A stretch of 64,000 bases of DNA. Source: Kuschelorhynchus macadamiae. Its lineage: Eukaryota; Arthropoda; Insecta; Coleoptera; Curculionidae. Positions within the stretch are counted from its first letter, which is position 1; each line of letters opens with the position of its first letter. Under the pieces are notes generated by a model. That model was not told the DNA's origin. It did not search any database and saw only the letters and a program-made list of their open reading frames with translations. Made by a program: the position numbers and the translations under genes. The stretch covers positions 558,001-622,000 of the forward strand of contig JAUTXW010000214.1 in NCBI GenBank assembly GCA_030620095.1, written 5' to 3'. Positions 21,585 through 34,021 of this stretch are shown here, one piece after another.

Positions 21585-24500
21585 TCTGCTCCATATAACA
21601 AGTAATATGTCAGGTTGTCCCTGTGGACCCTGGGTGCGTGTATTAGGCGTGTGCGTCACCTTAGGAGTCTAGTCCTACACACTTATTTTCGATCCTATTT
21701 TATTATTATCATAACCCTGACGGCTATTTTTGATTAACAAACGTGCTCTAGTGCGATACATCAGGTTACGAATATATATGCTATATATTTATCTGTGAAA
21801 ATCTCATTCAAAAAAATTTGCTTTTTAAAACTTAGTTGACTGACGTTTTTTTGGACAGCTGCAAAAATAAATTACGACAGAAAAATTTTCAAACTGGTCT
21901 CTTGGGGCAAAAATACAGTCAAACTAGTGGCCCTATTTGTAATATTTTCCTAAATACGTTCTCCGAAGATTTGAAAAACACAGTTTTCTGAAAAAAAAAA
22001 CACAACATCGCCACATAAAAATCGTAGTAACAAACAGTCACGATTTATGTATAGAATTGTTAACATTTGTTAAAAATTCTTTACATAAAATGCGGCTACA
22101 TATATTGTACAGTAATTTTGTAAATTAAAAAATATGGGCATGTAATTAAAAAATATATTATCATAAAATATTTAAAAATCTGATTTAAAGCAAAGCAACT
22201 GCTCAAAAGTAACAGATAAATTCAAAAACTAATAATTTTATTTTTAGAACGAAACATTTTTTTTGATGGCTCTTAAAATTGTGAGACTAAAAGTTACAAG
22301 GAGCAATAAAACCTGTATTTAAAATTTTGAGAAGTTCAAAAGGTAAAAGAAAAAACAGACTTCTTGAGAGGTCTCAAAATATTTTTTTTAAATTAAACCT
22401 TTAAAAGCTACATGGAACTGTAAAAACCATATTTAAAAGATAAGGAAAACGAAAACATTTTTTGACGACTGTCAAAATATTTTATTTTAATAAATTGCGC
22501 CTCAGGAACCTACATGGAACTATGAAAAACGTTTTTAATTATTTTAAGTAGTTTAGATGTTGTGGGGAAATCGTTTTTTTACAACTCAGAACGTTTTTTG
22601 AAATAAATAACGCTTTTAAAAGTTACATGGAACTGTAAAAGCCGTATTCAAATATGTCAGATAGAACAGTCAAGGGAAAAACTTTTATATTGAAAGCTGT
22701 CAAAATATCTTTTTCAAATCAATTGCGCCTTTAAAAGTTACATGGAATCGTATAATCCACATGAAAAATTTTTAATAAGTTTAAAATTTACGAAAAAACG
22801 ACCATTTTTTGACAAATGTCGAATTTTCTTTTTATTAAATTACATTATAAAAAACTAGAGAAAACTGTGAAAACCGTTTTTAAAAAGTTTAAAAGTCCCG
22901 GAGAAATTTTTTATAAAAACTGTCAAATTATTTTTAAAAATTACACTACTGAAAGTTACATGGATCTGTGAAAACGATATTTAAACATTTTAAGCAGTTC
23001 AAAAGCCATAAGGAGAATATCAATTTTTTTAAAGCTCTCAAAATATTAAAAAAAACGCCACTAATAGTTACTCAAATCTGTGAAAACCGTATATAAAAAT
23101 TTAAAGGAATCACTAGGTGAACGCATTTTTTAATAGCTATTAAAATATCTTTTGTAATAAATTACACCCGTCAAAGTTACGAAAAATATTTTATTTGTTA
23201 TCGAAAACTCCGATAATTAAATCCTAGTTTAGGTAAAGAAAAAAAAATTAAAAAATTCGTGCCTGCAAAAACTAAATTTTCTAAATTTATTATCCAAATC
23301 TCTTCAATTCATATTACATACCGAAATAATTCACTATGAAAAAAATTACAGCTTTTAAACTAGAATTTCTAAAGGAAAAAGATGTCCTACTGCCCCTGTA
23401 TAACAATATATACTATACTTCTGTACTGAAAACTTGTGACGGGGAAAAAAATTCAATCAATCAAACAATCAAACTCTACCTATTTCCTATAATGTATAAC
23501 TCTAATCTTTAAATCTTAAAAAAAATACCAGTAAAGAAAAGAAAATTGAAAAAATCGCAGCTGCGAAAGCAAAATACTTTAATTAATGTCTTATACCGAA
23601 AGTTTCACTAAGAAAAAAACACAATTTCTAAAAAAATGTCCTACCTACTGACCCTGTACAAAATAACATAAACTTTACTACTTTTCCGAACAGTATAATA
23701 CTAAACTTCATTACATTTCCTATGCTAAATATATACCAGCATAAAAAAATTAGAAACTGTATGCCCGTATCCTAAAAAACCCGACAAAATACATAAACAT
23801 ACTAGACTATATGCTAAAAAATGCATCTATCCCGTATCCAATTAGATGCAAGTATTTCACTGCTCTAACTGACCCTAAAACGGTAATCGAATAGCACGTT
23901 TTTTAAACGAATATCTATGTAATGCATGCAATCGAGAATGACAGCTAATTTTCTTAGAGATATTTTATAAAATAGTATTATCCTTCAAATTGTAGCTACT
24001 TACTTAAAAATATTCAAATCTTATGCTGCCAATTTTAAAAATACCGAAGAAATCCATTTTGAGTCTCTAAAATTAAATAATGTTTACTTAAATATTTATT
24101 CAATTACCTTCTGACAGCGACGAAAGTCAAGGATCAATGGATGTTTTGAAATTTTTGGATCATTCAGAGAAACCTAGAAATTGTGCCCTGCACTTTTTCC
24201 TTTAAATCGAATTTTCACCTATTTCCCCAGTAGCTTGAAGAAAATATTATAGAGATTTTTGTAGTCAAATAAACGCTCTATACTTCTGTCAGGAAATAAT
24301 TCCGATTACTGTTTACAGTGAGCCCCACATTGAGGTTAAATTTAGACCTAAAAATTTCAACTTTGAAAAATCGCAGTAGTTTAACCGTGTAAGCTGAAAT
24401 TTAAAAATTTGGTCACAATCTACCTACGAGTATCTAGTTTCGTAAAAAAAATACCCCAGGCCCTAGGTGTATTAGCTTTCTTGTAATACAGGGTAATGTG

Positions 24501-25100
24501 GAAAAATGTACCAATTTTTGGGAAACAAACAAATTTTATCTATTAATTGCACCCCCTGTACATACTCAGAACTCTTCACAGATGTACCATTTTGGGTATA
24601 TTTTTGAGCACTTTCCGATGCCGTAATCAGATTTCCGACAGAACGCCTGCTTTTTTCTATAAAAAACAAAAATATCAGTTTTTTGTTAACTATGTCTACT
24701 TTCTGATCATTTTTCCGACAGAGATGCATTTAGGTAGTTGTTCTTCTCTATATTTCCAATGAAAACTCTCTCTCAAAATTTCGCTAGGACGCACACAGTT
24801 CAAGATATAAGGTCCCAAAATACCTATATATAATATATAATAATAAATTTTTGGTCGAATTTGCGGTACCTCTCCGGTACCAAATGTGGTACAGAGAAAT
24901 CTGAAAATGAATCGTGCAGATGTACGTCTCCTCTAAAAGCACATGTCAAATTCATCGCCCTATCTTTAATAGTTTCCGAAATATACCCACCGAAAATTTC
25001 ATTTCCCATTTCAGAAAACCGGTTTTCTGAGATGACACGACCCACAACAGGTTTTCGAGCACGAGTGTGAGAGTCATAGCAACAAATGGGCTTCGCGGCC
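21585..25100 (+). repeat. Dispersed repeat family R1, copy 1 (long)
   Basis: Three parts are recognised by their recurrence elsewhere. 21590-21720 (GTCAGGTTG...GTGTATTA...TCTAGTCCTA) recurs at 43070-43195. A tandem array at about 22280-23180 recurs at 43280-43660. 24180-25080 recurs at 61680-62610. It is non-coding on both strands. The shared order in copies 1 and 2 suggests one long non-autonomous element. Confidence 0.7.
22280..23180 (+). repeat. Tandem array, about 110-bp units
   Basis: Copies of GTTACATGGAACTGTGAAAA-like sequence start near 22289, 22408, 22511, 22622, 22737, 22852, 22957 and 23067, giving spacings of about 103-119 bp. Between them each unit carries a run of T followed by a CTGTCAAAATAT-like segment. 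The copies are divergent. Confidence 0.8.
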
Positions 25101-25794
25101 GTTTGTTAACAACACAGGGATGACATAAAAAAATGAGTGACGTGAATAGTTGGAAACACAAAACGCACTTCTAGCATAAGAGGCTAAGAGCATTTTAATC
25201 AAATCTAGAAAAAAGAAATGTCAAAATGGTGAAACCAACACCGCGTGCGTAACACTGAAGAAAGCGAAAACTCATAGAAACATTTTTCGTAGAAACTAAT
25301 CGGGGTGTATTTAGTAAGCCTATCGTAGATATTCTAAATATTTATTAGACGCTTACCAGTTACCCGGGGGGGTATATTTCAAACATCTCAGCACGTACTG
25401 TAGAAGATTTAGAAGAAATAGTTAATTGACACTTGAGGCGTGTAAATGCAAAACTCGCCTTATCCATCTGAAGCAAATTTGAGAAAACTAAAAAACTTTT
25501 AACGAATATATTTTGCAAAAGAAGAGGTGAAAAAATTAATAAGGGTATTTAGTATGTTAAGAGAAATATAAAAATAAGATTTTTTGGAACGGGTTTTACT
25601 TAATTTAACAGAAAAAGTACATTTTTGTTAGGATAAGGCAAGTTTTGCTACAAGAGTAATGGATAAGTCAAGTTTTGCTACACGAAAAATACTAAGGTTC
25701 CTTTTAAAATAATTTTTAACGATTTTATAATAAGGTTTTTGTTTTTATTTATAGAAACATTTTTAAATAAACAAAGCAAACAAATTTGAACAAT

Positions 25795-26714
25795 TTAAAC
25801 TCTAAGTTCATTGTCATCTTTTTGTGGAGGTTCACAGAAGTCATCAAGTTCCATTTCAGATGGATGTTGGATAACCTCTTGATGTAAATTAACATCAGCA
25901 TCACCAACTATTGGTATAAAAAAAGATAGATCTGCCCTTTCCATCCAGTCTTGACCAAAATGTTTCTTCAAGAGGTCCCTTACATTTTCAACATTCTTTG
26001 GGTTTACAGGGACTCTCATTTCTATTTGACTTGGAACGAGAATATGAAGGGTTTTTATCTTTTTTTATTACCGACCTCGATGCTCCAGTGTCCGAGTTAT
26101 AAAAAATCTCCCCTGGAACGGTTACTGCATTCTTCTGACCTATTGTCAAAATAAACCTTTTTGCTTGAGAGAATTTGAAATGCCACGACTGGACAGGTTT
26201 TAAAAATTCGACTCCAGTCTTTTACTTCACAATCTTTGCCAACTTGAACTCAATAACAGTTCCATGTTTTTTGAAAATGTTTCTATAAAATTGATTATCA
26301 ATGATAGTAGCTTCCTAAAAAAAAAATAGAAAAATATTATAAACGTTCTCAGCACATCTCGAAAATAAATTCAAAATAGGCTTAAAATTCTCTAAAACTT
26401 CCCTCGTATCACCATCTCTCTAGATTTAGTAAGAGCCGAGATCGAATTATGAAACCAGGGACACATTGTATGCATTTAGCTTCCTTTCGGGTTTTATTTT
26501 TTTATAATTTAAAAAATACATTACTTAATAATACTGCTTACATAAAAATACACATAATTTAAAATTTAACGTATAACTATCTCTAAATTATAAAAGAATC
26601 CCCACTTGTTTTTCACGCTTTTTTTATCTCTCTTTTCCATGAAGTTTTATCTGCCAGTTTCTGTCTTCCTTTACCTTTTTTTGCGGGTAGAATAATGTCA
26701 GCCATGTTCTAGAT
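25795..26714 (-). pseudogene. Broken gene of the element at 25431-29573
   Basis: The minus strand starts at 26703 with MADIILPAKKGKGRQKLADK followed by TSWKREIKKA, a basic N-terminus. The central part is missing. The C-terminal part (25795-26320) has FKKHGTVIELKLAKIV, VQSWHFKFSQAKRF and VNPKNVENVRDLLKKHF. The layout recalls proteins common in insect genomes as repeated, probably element-borne genes, but I cannot name the family. Stops and frame changes are frequent. The hAT inserted just upstream of this start codon. Confidence 0.45.
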
Positions 26715-29171
26715 CAGCCATGTCAAACATGCGGCCCAGTGAGCATTTTTTTGCAGCCCAAATCAGTTTTGAAAACCACCAGATAATGCGGCCCGCGAAC
26801 AAGTTCCAACAAACCGTGTTTGAAAGCGCGCGCCGCTGCAACAACGATTGGTATAATAAAATGTACAATTGTACATAGCGCCATCTATGTTAAGGAGGTT
26901 GAACTACACACATTCAACCTAAAACCTAAAGCCAAACGTTATCTGGCTTGTTTCATGAAATTCTATCGCGCAAAAACACAGATGACGCTATCTGAATATT
27001 CTGGAAAGAACTCGAGAAATCGCAATCCGTATATAAGCCGTGTTCGATTGAGTTCAATCGTTAAGTGTTTAGTCAGTTATAAGTCATTTGCGATAGAGTT
27101 TCGAATTGAGTTGCGCACTTTTTGTTACAACACTTAACAGTACTTATTATAATTTATTTCGGATACAGTTTTTAACACGTCTCTTTCAAAACCAAGTGGA
27201 AGTAAGAGGAAACTTGTAGATGAGCATCGTATCTTTCAAGAAAAGTGGGAATTAGAGTTTTTTTGTTGTGAAATGAAAGATAAAATTATTTGTTTGATTT
27301 GTAGTAGTACAGTCGATGTCCCAAAATTATATAATATAAAACGTCACTGTGATATTCATAAAACTATGTTTGACAAGTATACAGGCATGGTCAGAAACGA
27401 AAAGTTAAATAAGGTAAAATCACGGTTGAAAGATCAGCAAGTTATGTTTACACGTCCAAAGCAAGAAAATGAAGCTGTCCTTCAAGCGAGCTACGTACTG
27501 TCAGAGTTGATCGAGAAACACTCAAAACCATTTGTTGAAGGTGAATTTATAAAAGAGCGCCTTGTAAAGGCCGCGGAAATTGTAAGTCCCAGGAGCGTGA
27601 AGGCATTTCAAAATATATGCTTGTCCCGGAATACTGTCGCTGAAAGAGTTACTGAGTTGGCTGCCAATATAAGTGATCGGATAAAAACAAAATCAGACTC
27701 TTTCATTGCATTTTCTATTGCCTGTGGCGAAAGTACGGATGTGTGTCGTGTGGCGCAACTCGCTGTTTTTCTTCGTGCGGTTGATACAGATATCAATGTG
27801 TATAAAGAATTACTGGACTTAGTACCATTGCATGATACAACAACTGGGAAGGATATTTTCAATGCTGTTTATGGACTTCTGCAAAAGTACAATTTAGATT
27901 TGTCAAAACTGTGTTCCAAGAGACGGAGCTCCTTCAATGACTGGAGTAAAAAATGGCTTCGTTAAAATATTACAGACAAAGATCAGAGAAACGGGCAGTG
28001 GCAAACCAGATTTTCATCATATTCATCGTATAATCCACCAAGAAGTTTTATGCTCAAAAGTGATCAAGTTGGAAAGTGTTTTAAAGTCAGTGAAAAAAAT
28101 TATAAACTTCATAAGGTCACGAGGCCTTAATCAGCGACAGTTTTCTGCATTTTTACGTGATTTAGAAAGTGAGTACACGGGTTTACCATATTATGCAGAG
28201 GTGCGATGAGTTTCGTGTTCTATGGTACTCGACCTGTTTTGGAAACTCAAAGAAGAAATACGCGTTTTCATGGAAACAAAAGGAGAAGATGTCAGATTAT
28301 TATGCGATGTACCTTTTTTACAAGATCTTTCATTTATGGTAGATATCACAAAACACTTGTCAGACTTGAATACGAAATTGCAAGGACCACGTCAAGTTAT
28401 TACAGATGTGCATGATCATGTGAAAGCTTTTAAGTGTAAGATGACGTTGTAGGAAAAACAGTTAGCAGATGATAATCTGTCACATTTTCTGACTTGTAAG
28501 GCATATCAGGAAAGCACAAGTGTCCCAGTATCATATAAAATATATTCAGATAAAATGAGAAGCCATCTGGCAAAATTTGAGAAGCGTTTTCAGGATTTTA
28601 AGACCCAATAAAACAATTTTTCTCTATTTACTGGTCTTTTCACTATCGGTATTGATAAAGTTCCCCCTCACTTGCAAATGGAAGTAATTGAGATTCAGTG
28701 TCAGACCCATTTAAAACAATTGTTGGTACATTCGAATTTTATAAGTAATTGCCTGTTCAATACCAAGAAATGAGAAAATTTGCCTGTAAAATTCTGTCAA
28801 TGTTTGGAAGTACCTATAAGTGTGAACAACTATTTTCTTTGATGAAACGAAACAAATCTCCCGCAAGATCGCGGTTGACGGACGCACACTTGGACGCAGT
28901 TTTAAAAGTTATTTCCGCCGATAAATTCGCGCCACAAATAAACAACTTAATTAAAGACAAAAGATGTCAAATATCTGGAAAAAAATTTAATGTTTGTAGT
29001 TTTTTGTAATGTCCTTTTTATTGGAAATTTAATAAACAGACTTGTCCTATAACAGTACTTTTTCTCAAGATTTTCAGTACTTTGTCTTCTTTAAGATAAG
29101 GTTTTGCGGCCCACCTAGTCGATGGTCTTCATGCTTTTGGCCCACCAGTGACTTTGAGTTTGACATGGCTG
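26715..29171 (+). mobile_element. hAT transposon (GTF2IRD2-type) with perfect 8-bp target duplication
   Basis: Inverted ends CAGCCATGTCAAAC (26715-26728) and GTTTGACATGGCTG (29158-29171) are perfect complements. Identical TTCTAGAT copies flank them at 26707-26714 and 29172-29179. Subterminal GCGGCCC(A) motifs occur at both ends. Length is 2457 bp, close to an autonomous hAT. The perfect duplication implies a fairly recent insertion. Confidence 0.95.
27177..29009 (+). pseudogene. hAT transposase, GTF2IRD2/EPM2AIP1-like, with frame breaks
   Basis: The frame is open from about 27177, where ACG stands at the expected start. A BED-like finger follows with CLICSS and RHCDIHK (about 27297-27362). 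The catalytic region includes SIACGESTDVCRVAQLAVFLR (27713-27775) and, after a frameshift near 27915-27940, GAPSMTGVKNGFVK. More breaks occur near 28205 and a TAG near 28450. The C-terminus QYQEMRKFACKILSMFGST and CEQLFSLMKRNKSPARSRLT (28758-28880) is the hAT dimerisation region. Not functional as it stands. Confidence 0.88.
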
Positions 29172-29573
29172 TTCTAGATCATAAATTAACACGATATTAA
29201 TTTACAGACTTGTTATGTTTCTTTTCTACACAAAAGAACGCTCCCGAAAAAACAAACGAACTAAACTAACTATACGTACAACAATACTGCCAATAATTCC
29301 AATGGCGACCATGAAGGCATCGTCGATGCACGTGATATGATAGCCCAACTACCGTGGATCGGTCGCGTGGATACGGCGAGTTTTGACACATCAGTAGTGG
29401 TGGATAAGGCGAGTTTTGCTACAACACTCAATTTTTACTATGTATTTTACGTGGAATAAGGCTAGTTTTGGGCAGAAATTATGTTTGCCGTACATGCTCT
29501 CTTACTGGAAGAACGCATTGTCGGATCTAACTTAAATTTCACAAAAAATGTTTTGCTATTACACGCCTCACTT

Positions 29574-30880
29574 GAAAACAATGGACAAACGCTTAGGAAT
29601 TATAAATAACATTGTAAGCCCACTAGATTGGATTTGGTTTATCACACAGTAATATTTTATCGATTCAAAATGACATTTTTTTAAAATTCGTTAGTAGGTA
29701 AATCATAAGCAAAACATACTAGTTTAAATAAGAAGTAGCAAATAATAAAAAAGATGTATTTAATGTCATTATTATTAATATTTAATATCAATATTGCCAC
29801 GTAAATTTTAACCGTTTAATAAACCAAACTAATAATTTACTGCACAAAAATAATATAGTGAAATTGTGAAAAGAAATTTGCAGTTTTTGCCAGCAGGAAA
29901 ATAGACAGGCGATATAAAACTTCGCACATATAATTATCTTAATGAAAAGGCTTACATGAGACGGTGAAAAATTATTCATGGAGAATTCAGTAGCGGATAC
30001 ACGCACAATTTATGCAAGTTTAAATAAAACGTAATATCTTAAAACGAGGAATTTTCTGAAAAATATGCATTTATCATCAAAAAAGCAGCCGCTGCTGGCA
30101 AAATGTCAAAAGTGCTCTATTTAAACAAAAATTATAATTTTGTTTAAGCTACTTCAATTATTTTTATTGTTCAATTTGGCACTTTTTTGGTTGACTTGAG
30201 GAAATGCATATTTTTAAACTTTAGAGTTACAAAAGCGTTTTTTTTTATTAATCATCATTTTTTGTAATATTTATTAGCATGTAATTTTAAATAATTAAAT
30301 TTATTAAATATTAGGTACGGTAAAAACATTCTCGGTTTCTAACCTATCCCAATTCCCTTTAGCGCAGCCACCTCAAGAGGAAAGCAACTTCCAAAGCGCT
30401 CCTACCTTAAGCTCTTTGACTACTGCGAGTGTAATTACTAAAACAACTGAAAGTTTTCATGTCAAGTCTTAAGTTGCAAAGCTCGATTTACAATCTGCAG
30501 TTGTTTTTACAAAATGTCATAGTTTTGAAGAACGGTGCGCAGTTTTGAAAATTCGTGCACCTCTCTTGTCTTTTCAAGATGTTGCAAAGATACGGATTTG
30601 CTTCATATTTTTAGAAAATTTTGTATCTTTTAGTTACCGAGCAAAATAAAACTTCTTTGTAAAAAGATACCTAAACGAAAGATTATGTTTTATTAATAAC
30701 GTTCCAAAACATTGATAGTTGTGGCGAAAATGCGATCTTAAATATTGCATTTTTCCAAAAAAAGTTCTCAGGGATTTTAATAAGTAGTCCATAATACTTT
30801 CTTAATAAATATAAATACAAATTTAAGTGCAGAATAGGGACACGTCACATTTTCTCACATTTACGTACTTTAAGGATCTT
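29574..30880. other. No gene recognised
   Basis: Very AT-rich sequence with no convincing coding, repeat or RNA signal. Confidence 0.4.
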
Positions 30881-32250
30881 TACTTCACGAAATCTGGACA
30901 CTGAATGAGCTTGAGGATATCCGTGCAAGTTTTTGTATGTTTAAAAGTTTTCTTCCTAATTTTTCGGTAATAAAATTTCGGAACTGTACTAGAACCTGTG
31001 TTACTTTCACATTTCTAAAATGTCCAGTGGTATGCTGGTGTTCATCTACAGCAGATTAAACAATTTGTTCCTTGTTAATGCTTTAGGTTTCTTAAGTCTA
31101 GTGAATATTAAGCATTTTGTTCCTTTGACATACACCTCTTCTATTTGTAAAAGGTATAATATCTTTCTAGGATCTCAAGCTTTGCCCAATATTCATGTGT
31201 AATGAAGATGGTACGTATGTTAGATTGCTGACGTAATCGTCCTATGTTCTCTGTTCTACCATCTATGTAGAAGTACAATACTCCCTAGCGGTGAGTCCTT
31301 ATCATCCTCATCTCGCAGAGCCGAATTCATATACCGTTTAATTGAATGAATAGTATCTTCATTACTATAGCCATTCCCATTCAGATCTTCAGTTTCTCTG
31401 TTTCAGATGTTAAAGAATCTTGATCAGAAATCGAAAGACCTTTATATACTAGTGAGTTACTAACCGATTGCTTTTGTGCTGTTTTGAACAAATACATCTA
31501 GAATTTGATTCAGTTTTCATTGTGAATTTAAATTTCGGTATTGTTGATTAAGGTGGTTTAGAAATATGAGGAGATTTTAATGTCGATAATGCCAAATAAC
31601 AAAAGTATCCCGCCCCGGGGTTTGTTTATAAAAAGTTTCTTGAAAAATAAAATAAGTAGAGTTAAGACAAACTTCAGCTAGGTTTGTTGGGGTAGTATCA
31701 AGAGTATGATGTTCCAATACGTGTAATATAATAAAAATTGAGCAGGTAACAGGAAGATTCGTGTATAGTGATTATACATCGAAACTGACCAAATGTCCTC
31801 AGGGTCCAACTGGATTGGCTTAAGTTTTCTTCAAGAAGTGTACAGAGTTTTTTATAGAAGTCTCTTTTTTCTGTAAATGGATTAAAAAAATGGAACTGAC
31901 TATCAGTCCAAGTGAGATATTGTTTTATCTATCTTGGGAAAACCCAAAAATTGAGTTACCTTTACCTTCCAGAATGTGTGCATTTTAATTTAAATTTTTC
32001 ATCGCTGACTTTATGTGCTTGCAATGCTGATAATCTTCTTATTGGCACTTTGATGAGACATTATGTCTGCTACTGGAATGATAATGCTTCATGCAATCAA
32101 AAACATAGCAGTTCTAATTTGACATGGTCTAATACCAAGAACCATGACATTTTAAGAAGTTTCTATGTTTCCTTACCAGCTTTACCCCAGAATATACGTT
32201 TTCGAAAAAGCCTCTCTGACCAGGTTTGCTATACTGATTGTTCTTAAATC
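30880..32250 (-). pseudogene. Penelope-like element, family B-like, heavily decayed
   Basis: On the minus strand, 30883-30935 matches the sequence just upstream of the PLE-B hammerhead (ACTGAATGAGCTTGAGG side), but the ribozyme core is lost. 31020-31150 is the endonuclease region (complement of the EHQHTTGH area). 31570-31620 corresponds to DTFVIWHYRH after the YVDD box. The plus strand at 32120-32150 contains TGGTCTAATACCAAGAACCA, the PLE-B tail, in inverted orientation at the other end. The inverted-ends arrangement is the same as at 6053-7768. Confidence 0.7.
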
Positions 32251-32879
32251 TCGGTCTTGTTGCACTGCCGGTTAAGTGTTAATGTTAATGTTAATTAAAT
32301 TATACTGTTTAATGCACAGTACAGTGTAGTTTTTTAATGTCTCCCATTTTATTTATTAGAAATCAAAGTAAAAATGTTTTTTTTGTTTATTAACAACGAT
32401 GCCAATTTACAAATAAAAATGAATACAAAATTTGCCAAGGCTAAGGCACACATAATGCCTAGGTAATTCACACAAAATCACAATAAGATGCAAAATTAAT
32501 AAAAAAATTCATGTTACATACAGTTTAAAACTTTGTTCAAATTGTCTTAAAAATAAAATTTAAAAATTGATCTAATGTATTTTTAATTCCCCGTTAAAGC
32601 TACCCAAAGAAGTTATGAAAAAATCAAAGTTGCATTAATATTTAATAGCAGTGCTAACCATTTTGCTAATAATTTGTTGTATGAAATTTAATAATAGTAG
32701 TCTCAAAATGACGATAATGTCTAACAGGAATATAAAGTTGAAAGTTATTTAACAATTAACAATAATCAACCTATGAAGGATGAATAAATCTGCTGTGGTT
32801 CAACGATCTTGATGAATCAAGATGACCGATAACGTCATCATCAGTGAACTTTTCTTACTAACATGCATTTCTTTAATCT
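32251..32879. other. No gene recognised
   Basis: AT-rich spacer between a PLE and a LINE relic. Contains a short GTTAATGTTAATGTTAAT run near 32276. Confidence 0.35.
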
Positions 32880-33870
32880 ACAATTCGTTGAAACTTGCAT
32901 TGCACTATATGAATTAAGTCGACCTGCGCCGCATCATCGTCTCCAGCATGGAGTCCATACCATAGAACCATACTCTAAACTGAGCACACCAAAGAGTGGG
33001 AGAGTATTTTAAAACTTGACCTTCGAAGAAAACTAAAACCATTTGTCCTTTTTAAGTTCAAATTTTTGTCAAAAATTATTCCCAACTCGCGAACTTCTTT
33101 AGTTCATAGTCATTAATGCTATAAGGAAATTCAACTGGATTATTCACGTTTTTAAATTTTACCGTAATGCATTTTTTTAATTTTATATTTAGGAATTTTA
33201 TAGATGTTTCTGCAACATCGAGTCACAAGTGCTCCCAATCGAGCGGTAAATGTCATCCGCAAACATTAAAATTGAACGACAATTTTTTCTTGACCTGCTC
33301 TCTTCCGTCAGAGAGCTACCAGATCTAGCTTTGTAATGGGTCCTCAACACCAATTACTTTTAGTGGCAATGTATTCGATCCAACCGAAAGCTTTCGACAT
33401 GTCAGTGTAAAAGTCAACCTACACTCCTCTCCATGCTCAAAAGTATCAAAAATTCAACTTTTTCACATTTACCAGAATTTGGAAGCCTCATGATAATCTT
33501 TGGAAAACCAAGTGGTCAAAGACCTTATGTAATGCCGACTAATTACAAACGGCTCTAATTTACTACTATATCTTTGTTAGATGACTTATGAACACAAATT
33601 CCGAGAGTAGCGTTAGAGTGAAAATACAATTCCTCAAATAGATGGACACCTCGTAAAGCATTACAATACTTACCTAATTAGTAAAATCACAATTTCGAAT
33701 AGGGCTACCCTGAAAGCTGAAAGCAATAAATATAGGAGAAGTAGTAACTCTTTTGTTTTTGTCCTTAACAAACGACCAAAAAATCCTATGGTTATCACAC
33801 AATTTCTTTTCAATTCTGTTGCAATATTCAACATCATAGTAATTATTAGGTCTAACAAGCCTCTCTACTA
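32880..33870 (-). pseudogene. Jockey/BS-like non-LTR retrotransposon RT relic
   Basis: Minus strand, in several frames from N to C: KLCDNHRIFWSFVKDKNKR (about 33765-33820), YTDMSKAFGWIEYIA at the position of RT motif A (about 33365-33410), LMFADDIYRSIGSTCDSMLQ with the catalytic ADD box (about 33205-33270), YSINDYELKKFASWE (about 33085-33130) and LSLEYGSMVWTPC (about 32945-32985). This is the order found in Jockey-clade elements. The fragments are separated by small deletions and frame shifts. Confidence 0.78.
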
Positions 33871-33997
33871 CTTAGAAATCTATTTTTCCGAAATAAATTG
33901 AAGGAACAAAAACCGATTTACAAGAATGTGCGCAGACGAGTTGCCAATCTGGCAAATTAAATTTGATCCTGCTATGGTAAAAGCGTTACAAAATTGG

Positions 33998-34021
33998 TAA
34001 ATTAATTAATTAATTAATTAA
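33998..34021. repeat. (TTAA)n microsatellite
   Basis: ATTAATTAATTAATTAATTA-type run. Trivial repeat. Confidence 0.9.

Larger units (their letters stand above)
25431..29573 (-). mobile_element. Decayed DNA element with short inverted ends, hosting a younger hAT
   Basis: 25431-25453 (ACTTGAGGCGTGTAAATGC...) and the complement of 29551-29573 (AAGTGAGGCGTGTAATAGC...) match at about 19 of 23 bases. Both flanks contain copies of GGATAAGGC(A/G)AGTTTTGC (25454-25480 inverted; 25630-25690 and 29370-29470 direct). Without the hAT insertion the element would be about 1.7 kb. Superfamily not identified and no clear target duplication seen. Confidence 0.5.

Noticed and set aside
22280..23180. CRISPR-like regular repeats
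   Set aside because: Units are about 110 bp, divergent, without a short constant repeat and unique spacers, and the context is eukaryotic. It is a minisatellite.
24472..25161. Several overlapping short frames on both strands
   Set aside because: They lie inside dispersed repeat R1 and change with the repeat. No protein family matches.
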